A stretch of DNA of 42,573 bases from assembly GCA_019416685.1 (NCBI GenBank), contig DXWV01000075.1, positions 1-42,573 on the forward strand, in the 5' to 3' direction. The notes beneath the pieces were generated by a model, which saw nothing but the letters and a program-made list of their open reading frames with translations, was not told the DNA's origin and did not search any database. A program made the position numbers and the translations under genes. The stretch is from Bacteroides sp. (GTDB lineage: Bacteria > Bacteroidota > Bacteroidia > Bacteroidales > Bacteroidaceae). Below are positions 17,934 through 24,891 of this stretch, one piece after another. Every line of letters starts with the position of its first letter. Position 1 is the first letter of the stretch.

Positions 17934-18665
17934 TTACCTTGTAGCCGAAACCAGTAACATCATTGGTCTGCGTAATTCTTCTTCCATACCGGGAATGACT
18001 CCGAACAACTCTCTGTCCGGTTCCGGTTCTATTAGTCCGGTTATATGAAATCCAGCCTGGAGTAACCCGTTTACATAGGTCGTTAGTGTTTTATGGAATT
18101 TAGTAACTTCTTCTCCAAGAAAGATAGCTTTGCGTTTTCCTTCTGTGAAATAGTTATCTACGGGCCAGTGTATAGGTTTTCCGTCTTTATCGTAATACCA
18201 GTCTTGAGTGCCGTAAGCTGTGAAGACCGGGTGTTCCACAGAAAAGACAAATGTACCTCCCTGTCTAAGGCATTTATATACCTTTTTGCATATATCGCCA
18301 AATGATTCCAGATAATGGAATGTCAGTGAACTGATAACAACATCATAAGATTCGGAAGGGAAGTTATAATCCTCAATAGCCATACATTGGTATTCTATAG
18401 CGGGAGAGGCATTTCTTTCTTTGGCACCCTCTATCATGTTTTGAGAAATATCTATGCCCAAAGCAAATGTAGCACCCTGTTCGATAGCATACTGGCAGTG
18501 CCAGCCGAAACCGCAGCCCAGATCCAATACACGTTTTCCTTTGAAGTCCGGTAACATTGTTTTTAGTATGTGCCATTCTCCCGCACCTTTCAAGCCATTT
18601 ACCGAACGTGACATCTGGCTATATTGGTTGAAGAATTTCTCGTCATCGTATTTATTCTCTTTCAT
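17934..18665 (-). CDS. Class I SAM-dependent methyltransferase
   Basis: 243 residues. Motif I is VLDLGCGFGWH (about 46-56), the acidic end of strand 2 is GIDIS (about 69-73), and the post-motif II strand is SYDVVISSLTFHYL (about 107-120), all in normal order for the seven-beta-strand fold. The C-terminal half with EHPVFT, DWYYDKDGKPIHWPVDNY and FHKTLTTYV is common in small-molecule methyltransferases annotated UbiE/SmtA-like. The substrate cannot be told. It is monocistronic, with TATCTTTG 19 bases upstream of its ATG. It converges on the unknown gene pair at 16627-17765. Confidence 0.85.
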   Translation of the reverse strand: MKENKYDDEKFFNQYSQMSRSVNGLKGAGEWHILKTMLPDFKGKRVLDLGCGFGWHCQYAIEQGATFALGIDISQNMIEGAKERNASPAIEYQCMAIEDYNFPSESYDVVISSLTFHYLESFGDICKKVYKCLRQGGTFVFSVEHPVFTAYGTQDWYYDKDGKPIHWPVDNYFTEGKRKAIFLGEEVTKFHKTLTTYVNGLLQAGFHITGLIEPEPDRELFGVIPGMEEELRRPMMLLVSATR

Positions 18666-18683
18666 ATCTTATTGAAATTTGGA

Positions 18684-18691
18684 CAAAGATA
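18684..18691 (-). promoter_or_regulatory. -7 box for the methyltransferase gene
   Basis: The minus strand reads TATCTTTG, matching TAnnTTTG, with the ATG 19 bases downstream of its end. There is no -33 match at the usual distance. Confidence 0.5.
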
Positions 18692-18811
18692 GAAATTCCG
18701 GAAGCATTCGATGACTTGCCGGCAAAAATTAATTAATCTTTTTCTGAGTCTGAAGAGATTAAAAATAGATTAAGGGCCATTGGCATCAAACAGTTCCATT
18801 TGTAAAATGAA

Positions 18812-18849
18812 ACAAGGAATGACGGACCCTATGTCCGGCACTCCTTGTT
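18812..18849 (-). terminator. Terminator of the M56/BlaI operon
   Basis: ACAAGGAAT-GACGGA pairs with TCCGGC-ACTCCTTGT around a short loop, with a few mismatches, 31 bases past the M56 gene stop. On the minus strand TTTCATTTT follows. Confidence 0.65.
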
Positions 18850-18879
18850 GAAACAATTAAGAGAGAGAGTATTTGTTTA

Positions 18880-21036
18880 TTAATCAGCCTTTAGGGTAAC
18901 AATAAGTGGAGTAGTGTTCTCTACTTTTACTTTCGCTGTTTTCATATCAATATAGCTGATAGAAAGAGTTGCATTTTTAGGGGCATCCAGTACGAAAGTT
19001 CCATCACGGTCTGCAACAGTGCCGATGGTGGTTCCTTCAATAAGTACACTGGCACCTACTACAGGGCTACCGCTTGTGTCTTGTACTTTACCTGCTATTC
19101 TGATCTTTCCGTCAGAGGGCATATTTACGCTTTGAACTTCTCCACGAACCCCACGGATGCGTATTCCTGTATCATTTGATCTGGTTATTATTCTTACTTC
19201 CGTTTTTCCGGATACATCCATAACTTTTACTCCATATGTGTTACCTTTTTCTGGGCGCAGTGCCTGGATTTCTGTAGCAGAAACAGGTTTGTCATTCAGA
19301 AAATAGGAAACGTCTTTAGCTTTCACATTATTTTCTTGATAGAGGGCATCTAATCTTTCACCTAAAGTTTTTGCTGGTTTTTCTTTTTGGGCCGCATATT
19401 CTTCTTTGGTTTTCAAATTTATCAGAATAACACCATTCGCTCCGCGTGCACCATAAATAGCAGTTGCCGAAGCATCTTTCAGTACAGAAATAGATTCTAT
19501 CCAGTCCGGATTTATCGCATTCATCATATTATTACTAATTTCTTTGCCATCTACGATAATGAGCGGATAGTCTGTTTTTTCAATTGGAAAACTTTCTTTA
19601 ATGGAAAATGAAGTACTCTTTTCCATACGAAATGCTATAGGGAGGGTGTACTGGGTAGCTACTGCTTTGCTTTTTCCTTTCTCGTCTGTTTTCTTGCCGG
19701 GGGTCCATTGCGGCATATTCTCTATTAACCGGAGGGCTTCTGCATCTAAGGAAGGATCTACGCTACGTACGATTTTAGGAGAAGTCACTTTCCCTTTTTC
19801 ATCTACTACAAATTGTACGATAACGCGCCCTTGTGTGCCTTTCTCTTTGGCTTCGACCGGGTATTTCATATTCTTATCCAGATACTCCTTAAGGGCTTCT
19901 GTACCACCAGGGAACTCAGGCATTTTTTCCATATCTGACTGAACATCTTTTTGGGAGGGAATAGCAACGATAACTGTCTCCTTTCTTGTTGTTTTCACAG
20001 TGTCCTTCACAGTAGGAGATGCCGGAATAACTGTTGGATTTACTACGGTACTCTCTACTGAAGAAGCATTTTCTGCCACTTTCGTTTCTACAATTGCTGT
20101 CAAATCATTAACTTTGACGGCAGAAATCTCTGCAGCTTTTTCGGAGATCTCGGGACGGGCAAAGGCTGTCACTGTAATAGCTGCCAGCGGAAGTACATAC
20201 AGGTACTTTAAGCGTGCCCATGGATTGGATTTTTCTTTTAACATCATAGTGATACGTTTTTTAAGTGTACTGTGATTAAAGCTGTTGGCCATAGAGTAGA
20301 GCCTTGTGCCGACAGCTTTTTTAATTAATAATAGTTGATATTGTTTTGCATCGACGCCTTCTTTAATAACCGTTTCATCTGCTTCATATTCATGAATGTT
20401 TTGCAATTCCTGTTTCAGTAACCAAGCTGCGGGATTAAACCATTGGAAAAATATGCAGATGTCTGCTATCAGTAAATCGATAGAATGATGATTGCTGATG
20501 TGTGCTGTTTCGTGGATGAGTATTTCTCGTCCGTTTTCCTTGAGATCAATACGAGAGATGACGATATATTTCATCCAGCTAAAAGGAGCTATTTCCTTAT
20601 TATGTGTGATAACCTGTATGCCGGAGTGATACTTCTCTTTTTTCCCCGAACGGAGTAGTAGTAATAATCGGGTAAGTGAACAGAGATTTCGGCAGGCAAA
20701 AAACAGAATACCCACAAAATAAATAATTAATCCTATCTGTATGCCCGAAAGAGTGCTAGTATTAGCTTCTATCGGCGTAACGGCACTGGCTGTATCTTGA
20801 TAGAAGTTTGCCATTATCAGAAGTTGTTCGAGGGTGAGCATCGTTTTTGCCATTTCGGTGTGCTGTGTAGTAGTGACCTCAATCAAAGGGATGAGCAGCG
20901 ACAGAAGTAGAATCCCGAGCAGGGCAACCCTGTTGAAGCGGTGAAAGGTTTCTTTGCTTAGTAACAGTCTGTAGAATAGGTAGAACAACGCCAGGCAAAT
21001 AGCCGATTTGAGTATGTAGGCAAAAAAGAGTCCCAT
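18880..21036 (-). CDS. M56 (BlaR1/MecR1-like) membrane metallopeptidase fused to TonB, plug and carboxypeptidase-regulatory-like domains
   Basis: 718 residues. Membrane helices lie near 5-25, 37-52 and 100-118. The zinc site HETAH (175-179) has a downstream acidic cluster HEYEADE (215-221), as in BlaR1/MecR1 gluzincins. A helix near 279-293 ends the M56 module. Then come a Thr/Val-rich linker (about 310-360), a TonB C-terminal-like domain (about 373-470, with MPEFPGG and QGRVIVQFVVDEKG), a SusC/RagA plug-like segment (about 488-541, IIVDGK and LKDASATAIYGARGANGVIL), and a carboxypeptidase-D regulatory-like beta domain (645-718, AGKVQDTSGSPVVGASV). The family senses an envelope signal and cleaves the partner BlaI repressor. 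The partner gene lies 13 bases upstream. The order plug then regulatory domain is reversed relative to SusC proteins. Confidence 0.88.
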   Translation of the reverse strand: MGLFFAYILKSAICLALFYLFYRLLLSKETFHRFNRVALLGILLLSLLIPLIEVTTTQHTEMAKTMLTLEQLLIMANFYQDTASAVTPIEANTSTLSGIQIGLIIYFVGILFFACRNLCSLTRLLLLLRSGKKEKYHSGIQVITHNKEIAPFSWMKYIVISRIDLKENGREILIHETAHISNHHSIDLLIADICIFFQWFNPAAWLLKQELQNIHEYEADETVIKEGVDAKQYQLLLIKKAVGTRLYSMANSFNHSTLKKRITMMLKEKSNPWARLKYLYVLPLAAITVTAFARPEISEKAAEISAVKVNDLTAIVETKVAENASSVESTVVNPTVIPASPTVKDTVKTTRKETVIVAIPSQKDVQSDMEKMPEFPGGTEALKEYLDKNMKYPVEAKEKGTQGRVIVQFVVDEKGKVTSPKIVRSVDPSLDAEALRLIENMPQWTPGKKTDEKGKSKAVATQYTLPIAFRMEKSTSFSIKESFPIEKTDYPLIIVDGKEISNNMMNAINPDWIESISVLKDASATAIYGARGANGVILINLKTKEEYAAQKEKPAKTLGERLDALYQENNVKAKDVSYFLNDKPVSATEIQALRPEKGNTYGVKVMDVSGKTEVRIITRSNDTGIRIRGVRGEVQSVNMPSDGKIRIAGKVQDTSGSPVVGASVLIEGTTIGTVADRDGTFVLDAPKNATLSISYIDMKTAKVKVENTTPLIVTLKAD

Positions 21037-21049
21037 AGTATTCGTTTTT

Positions 21050-21412
21050 TTATTTGTTTGCTCGTTCTACTTCGTCAATGAGCTGCCTGAGATCATCAAG
21101 AGAGATATCTTCTTCCTTGACCAGCGAAGATACGGCACTAAGGTAAGAGTTATTGAAATATTTACTAATGACATTTTTTAAAGTACCCTTACGGAAAGCT
21201 TCTTCACTGACGATAGCGTAGTATTGATAGGTATTGCCATAAGTATTGTGTGCAAGAAAACCTTTATCCTCCAGTCCGCGGACAATAGTGGACAGTGTAT
21301 TGAAATGTGGCTTCGGCTCATTATAGAAAGCTAGCATCTCCTTTACAAACAAAGGGCCTTTTTCCCAGAAAAAACCCATAATCTCTTCTTCTTTTGCTGT
21401 TAGTCCTTTCAT
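21050..21412 (-). CDS. BlaI/MecI/CopY-family repressor
   Basis: 120 residues, typical of BlaI/MecI. An N-terminal winged helix (LTAKEEEIMGFFWEKGPLFV..., TLSTIVRGLEDKGFLAHNTYGNTYQYYA) is followed by a C-terminal dimerisation helix pair ending SLDDLRQLIDEVERANK. The family binds palindromic operators as a dimer and is inactivated by proteolysis by the co-encoded M56 sensor. It is first in the operon, 13 bases before the M56 gene. Two related palindromic sites with centres 22 bases apart lie upstream at 21449-21486, suiting autoregulation. It need not be linked to beta-lactam resistance; no beta-lactamase is near. Confidence 0.92.
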   Translation of the reverse strand: MKGLTAKEEEIMGFFWEKGPLFVKEMLAFYNEPKPHFNTLSTIVRGLEDKGFLAHNTYGNTYQYYAIVSEEAFRKGTLKNVISKYFNNSYLSAVSSLVKEEDISLDDLRQLIDEVERANK

Positions 21413-21448
21413 AACTTTATCTATGTTTAAGACAAAGAACGAAAAGTT

Positions 21449-21486
21449 TTAGTTTATAAACTAATATTTGTAGTTAATAAAAACTA
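21449..21486. promoter_or_regulatory. Candidate BlaI-type double operator
   Basis: A perfect 16-base palindrome TTAGTTTATAAACTAA (21449-21464) is followed by a related imperfect one, TAGTTAATAAAAACTA (21471-21486). Their centres are 22 bases apart, about two helical turns, so both dimers would lie on the same face. They sit 37-74 bases before the blaI-like ATG. Confidence 0.55.
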
Positions 21487-21529
21487 AAGAGATGTTTTTC
21501 ACATAGAGTCTGTTAAAACGACTTGTATT

Positions 21530-21727
21530 TTATGTGTTTTCTTCTTCCGGTTTTACATTCCTGGATTTTTTGATTCGCCCACTTTTCTTCAACGCTTCGG
21601 CGATAATCCACTGAAGTTGGCCGTTCGTACTACGAAACTCATCGGCTGCCCATTTTTCAATGGCATCCATTGTTTCGGCATCTACGCGCAGAACAAAACT
21701 TTTAGTTGAAGATTCTTTCTTAGCCAC
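21530..21727 (-). CDS. Arc/ribbon-helix-helix-like DNA-binding protein
   Basis: 65 residues. SFVLRVDAETMDAIEKWAAD then EFRSTNGQLQWIIAEALKK fits a ribbon-helix-helix: a short beta strand, helix A, turn, helix B with the NGQLQWIIAEAL pattern seen in Arc-like proteins found beside SPFH genes. The basic C-terminal tail (KKSGRIKKSRNVK) could contact DNA. It follows the SPFH gene by 133 bases, with a stem-loop in between. It could autoregulate the palindrome upstream of that gene (inference). Confidence 0.8.
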   Translation of the reverse strand: MAKKESSTKSFVLRVDAETMDAIEKWAADEFRSTNGQLQWIIAEALKKSGRIKKSRNVKPEEENT

Positions 21728-21754
21728 GGTACTTATTCCTGTTTTTATGTCCTA

Positions 21755-21785
21755 CGCCCCATTATCAATGTCTGATAATGAGGCG
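21755..21785 (-). terminator. Intercistronic stem-loop between SPFH and RHH genes
   Basis: Arms of 13 bases (CGCCCCATTATCA against TGATAATGAGGCG, one mismatch) with a 5-base loop. There is no uridine run on the minus strand, so partial termination or mRNA stabilisation is as likely as full termination. Confidence 0.5.
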
Positions 21786-21860
21786 CAGAGAGATTTATTA
21801 TTTATGGTTCAAACACTCTGTTTACAGCATTAGTGGTATTCGCCACGAAACTCATTCTGA

Positions 21861-22799
21861 TTAATGATTCAATGTTCCGGTATTTACTACTGGTTGGGCA
21901 GCCTCATCAGCGCAGAGTACAACAAGCAGGTTGCTCACCATTGCTGCTTTCTTGTCTTCATCCAGTTCAACAATTTCCTCCTCCGAAAGTTTATGAAGTG
22001 CCATTTTTACCATAGAAACGGCTCCTTCTACTATTTTTTCTCTTGCACTGATAATGGCTGATGCTTGTTGACGGCGTAGCATGACTGCAGCAATTTCGGG
22101 AGCATAGGCAAGGTAATTGATACGAGCTTCAACAACTTCCATTCCTGCCATGGCGAGACGTTCGTTGAGTTTTTGTTCCAACTGTTCGTTGATTTCTTCA
22201 CCACCAGAGCGTAGGGTGAGTTCTTCGACGTTGGATTCACTATCGTCATAGGCGTATTGTCCGGCTACTTGTCGGAGAGCAGCATCACTCTGTATCATCA
22301 CGAAGTTCTCAAAAGCATTCATACGACTGGCTACAGCATTACTACCGGTTGCTACGTTGGCCATGGTCTGAGAGTCTATCTCAAACATGGCTTTATAGGT
22401 ATCTTTTAGTTTCCATACAAGTACCAGTCCGATAAGAATCGGGTTTCCGATTTTATCATTTACTTTTATAGGTTCTATGTCAAGGTTACGAGCGCGGAGA
22501 GAAAGTTTTTTTGCATCCAGGAAGGGATTCATCCAAAAGAAACCGGTTTCTTTGAATGTACCTTTGTATTTGCCGAAGAAAACCATAGTACGGGCTTCGT
22601 TTGGTTCCAGGCGATTGAAGCCGGGTATAAAAAGGATGGAAATGAGGATTCCCAAAAGTCCGGCAGTGACAGTGAAACCATTGGGGCGAGCAATGAGAAA
22701 GAACGAAGCAATACTTACTCCCAGTAATAAAGCAATAATAAACAGCATGGCAAAACCATTCATCTTAAAGCCAGTGAAAAGAGTTTCTTTTGTTTCCAT
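21861..22799 (-). CDS. SPFH/band-7 domain membrane protein
   Basis: 312 residues from METKETLF (the frame is open 8 codons further). Two hydrophobic helices (about 15-33 and 38-58) are followed by the band-7/SPFH domain (about 65-250), including GTFKETGFFWMNPF, ARNLDIEPIKVND, QMANVATGSNAVASRM-type residues and the VEARINYLAYAPEIA...LRRQQASAIISARE block. The family scaffolds membrane microdomains and protease complexes. It is first in a leftward pair with the RHH-like gene. A TATATTTG -7 box and a 21-base palindrome at the expected transcription start lie just upstream, suggesting repression by a dimeric regulator. Confidence 0.9.
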   Translation of the reverse strand: METKETLFTGFKMNGFAMLFIIALLLGVSIASFFLIARPNGFTVTAGLLGILISILFIPGFNRLEPNEARTMVFFGKYKGTFKETGFFWMNPFLDAKKLSLRARNLDIEPIKVNDKIGNPILIGLVLVWKLKDTYKAMFEIDSQTMANVATGSNAVASRMNAFENFVMIQSDAALRQVAGQYAYDDSESNVEELTLRSGGEEINEQLEQKLNERLAMAGMEVVEARINYLAYAPEIAAVMLRRQQASAIISAREKIVEGAVSMVKMALHKLSEEEIVELDEDKKAAMVSNLLVVLCADEAAQPVVNTGTLNH

Positions 22800-22813
22800 A
22801 AGTCTTGATTTTA

Positions 22814-22834
22814 GTGATATCATTTTGATATCAC
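22814..22834. promoter_or_regulatory. Candidate operator at the SPFH promoter
   Basis: Perfect 9-base arms GTGATATCA and TGATATCAC are separated by TTT, placed just downstream of the -7 box, where a bound repressor would block initiation. A second, looser TATATCA...TGATATA pair lies at 22838-22860, around the -7 box. Confidence 0.55.
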
Positions 22835-22841
22835 AAATATA
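22834..22841 (-). promoter_or_regulatory. -7 box for the SPFH gene
   Basis: The minus strand reads TATATTTG, 35 bases before the ATG at 22799. No clear -33 box. The operator candidate overlaps its downstream end. Confidence 0.5.
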
Positions 22842-22946
22842 TCATTTGTTTTTTGATATAAGCAATGGAAGAGGAAGAAAAATGAAGAAGTCTTAATGTT
22901 TTTTATGAAAAGAGATTATAATAGCGTAATTAAATCGTTTTTGTAT

Positions 22947-23160
22947 GGAAATGAGCAAAACTCACCACAGAGTAACACAGAGTTCCACCGAGTAGTATTT
23001 ACCGGATGAAACGCGGATTAACACAGATGAACGCAGATTAAAAGACTGTATTTCTTTATCTTACCCCTGTTTCTCTTTGCGAAAATCTGCGTTAATCTGC
23101 GTTTTAATAAAGATTTAAAACTCTGTGTAACTCCGTGCTACTCTGTGGTGAAATAGATTC
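22947..23160. repeat. Nested CACAGAG/AACGCAGATT palindrome (family D), copy 1
   Basis: Outer arms of 31 bases (22963-22993 and 23120-23150, 27 of 31 matching) start CACCACAGAGTAACACAGAG. Inner arms are made of 10-base tandem words AACGCGGATT, AACACAGATG, AACGCAGATT (23010-23039), answered by two complementary words at 23083-23103. It matches 29195-29406 in the same orientation at roughly 90% by eye. It joins the second 324-base element within 8 bases. No protein is suggested in it. Confidence 0.8.
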
Positions 23161-23167
23161 ATTATTG

Positions 23168-23491
23168 ATCAGTTTTGTACTAAATGGTATTTATCATTGC
23201 CATCAGTCTCTTTCTCCGGTATCGATAAAGCCCTATCCCGTAGAGTAACGTATGAAGCCTCGGTGTGTAACGTTGTTTTAGATGTACATGTAAAGCAGTA
23301 CGACATGTGCATGTGGAACAGCACGACATGTGCATCTCATGCAGATTTACATGTACATGTAAAACAAGGCTGCACACTGGGGAAAAGAGTGTTCCTTTCT
23401 GACAAAGACAAAGTACAACACCGGGCAAGGGTAATGACGCCGTCTATGGGCACTTCCGCTACCGAAATGATATATCCATAATCTTCGTTAC
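23168..23491 (-). repeat. 324-base dispersed element, copy 2, with a palindrome array
   Basis: Reverse-complement counterpart of 1064-1387, equal in length. Four ACATGTACATGT-like palindromes start at 23280, 23303, 23326 and 23349, again exactly 23 bases apart; two carry ACATGTGCAT variants. The plus strand here is open for 94 codons from a TTG at 23197. In the other copy that frame has the same ends, including the terminal stop, but the centre contains stops. With the family D copy before it and the palindrome at 23511-23606 after it, this fills most of the 800-base gene-free gap 22824-23622. Confidence 0.8.
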
Positions 23492-23510
23492 CGATCAGCT
23501 TTGAATAAAA

Positions 23511-23606
23511 CTACAGACTTCTATATATATAAAATTCCACAGACTAATCTCTTCTCACAATAAGTGAAATAAGGCATTAATCTGTGGAAAACTATGTAAT
23601 CTGTAG
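23511..23606. repeat. Nested ACAGA palindrome after the PLP-enzyme gene
   Basis: Inner arms TTCCACAGACTAAT (23535-23548) and ATTAATCTGTGGAA (23576-23589) pair with one mismatch. Outer arms CTACAGA (23511) and TCTGTAG (23600) pair perfectly. It lies 16 bases beyond the stop of the leftward gene and may serve as its transcript end. Confidence 0.6.
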
Positions 23607-23622
23607 AATCTCTCAGGCAGAG

Positions 23623-24855
23623 TTATGCCAATGCCTGGCTGATATCAGCCAGCAAGTCTTCTACACTTTCGAGTCCAACCGAGAGGCGGATTGTTTTTGG
23701 ACTGATATCCATACTTTGTCGTTGTTCTTCGGTGAAGGAGCCGTATATGGTACTGGCCGGATGAATGGCAAGTGTTTTATTATCGAATAAATTGGTTGCC
23801 CGCCGAATGAGTTGCAAGCGATTCATAAAACGGAAACAGGCTTCGCGTGATGCAAGGTCAAATGTAAGCATAGCACCGGGGTAAGCACCAAACTGTTTCG
23901 TACTTAATTGATAAAACGGATTGGATTCGAGCCCGGTATAGTTAACCGCTTCTACTTGAGGCAGGGTTTGCAGACGTTGTGCTAACTGTAGACAAGTAGC
24001 AGCCTGCCGTGTATAGCGTACTTCCATTGTTTCGATGCCCAGTGTTTGCATATAAGCAACCTGGGGAGTCATGTAAGCACCCAGATTACGGTGGATTTCC
24101 TTACGTAACTTAGCAGTAAAGGTAGAAACGCCAAACTGATTTGCCATGGAACGAAGCTTCTTAGAGTTATCCCAGTCGAAGGTTCCATAATCGAGAATAA
24201 GACCACCCAGACAGGTGGCTCCACCAGAAATATATTTGGTGCTGGAAACAATCTCGATATCTACCCCGAATTCATTGGCATGAAAGATGTGAAACGGTAC
24301 AACAGTAGTATCTGCTATTAAAGGAGCACCCATCTGGTGTGCTATGTCGGAAAGTACTTTTAAATCGGCTATTTCAAGCTGGGGATTGGTGATAACTTCA
24401 AGAAAGACGGCACAGGTGTTTTTATCAACCTGAGCACGAACAGCTTCGGGGTTTGTAAGGTCACAAAAGCGAACTTCGACTCCGAATGCAGCGAGCGTAC
24501 TTTTGAAAAATGAATAAGTATTACCGAAAAGGTGGGCGGAAGTAACAATGTTGGCTCCTGCTTGTGCCAATGTGAAAAATACATTGCTGATAGCTGCCAT
24601 ACCGGAATTCAGTGCAGTGACACTCAGCGCACCTGTGATTGTTTGAATACGTTTCTCAAAATACTGAACGGTGGGATTGGTTATTCGCGAATATGCATGA
24701 TCTGCTGTACGTCCGCAAAAAGCTTCCTCCATAGCTTCCGCCGTATCAAATTCATAAGCGGCAGTATTATATACCGGCATAGAGAGTGAATGATAAGCAT
24801 CCTCTTTGTCAAAAGGAGTATGCAGAAGTTCTGCTTCAAAGCTGTTCTTATTCAT
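23623..24855 (-). CDS. Trans-sulfuration-type PLP enzyme (O-acetylhomoserine sulfhydrylase / cystathionine gamma-synthase family)
   Basis: 410 residues, Cys/Met-metabolism PLP family. Visible: YSRITNPT (55-62), the phosphate-binding SGMA (84-87), LEVITNPQLEIADL (about 152-165), Asp182 that pairs with the PLP ring nitrogen (IADTTV), and the Schiff-base Lys207 in SSTKYISGG. The AYEFDTAEAMEEAF start and the length favour the O-acetylhomoserine-using branch, which makes homocysteine from sulfide. Cystathionine gamma-synthase or methionine gamma-lyase are alternatives. It lies 36 bases downstream of a PatB/MalY-like C-S lyase gene in the same direction and so is probably its operon partner in sulfur amino-acid metabolism. 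Confidence 0.88.
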   Translation of the reverse strand: MNKNSFEAELLHTPFDKEDAYHSLSMPVYNTAAYEFDTAEAMEEAFCGRTADHAYSRITNPTVQYFEKRIQTITGALSVTALNSGMAAISNVFFTLAQAGANIVTSAHLFGNTYSFFKSTLAAFGVEVRFCDLTNPEAVRAQVDKNTCAVFLEVITNPQLEIADLKVLSDIAHQMGAPLIADTTVVPFHIFHANEFGVDIEIVSSTKYISGGATCLGGLILDYGTFDWDNSKKLRSMANQFGVSTFTAKLRKEIHRNLGAYMTPQVAYMQTLGIETMEVRYTRQAATCLQLAQRLQTLPQVEAVNYTGLESNPFYQLSTKQFGAYPGAMLTFDLASREACFRFMNRLQLIRRATNLFDNKTLAIHPASTIYGSFTEEQRQSMDISPKTIRLSVGLESVEDLLADISQALA

Positions 24856-24891
24856 TTTGTTTTTAATAATTGGTTCTCTATTTATTTTTGT

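Noticed and set aside
23180..23481. Open frames on both strands of the second 324-base element
   Set aside because: They overlap each other, use repeat-derived residues and are interrupted in the other copy. They are treated as part of the repeat, with the frame conservation noted as a finding.
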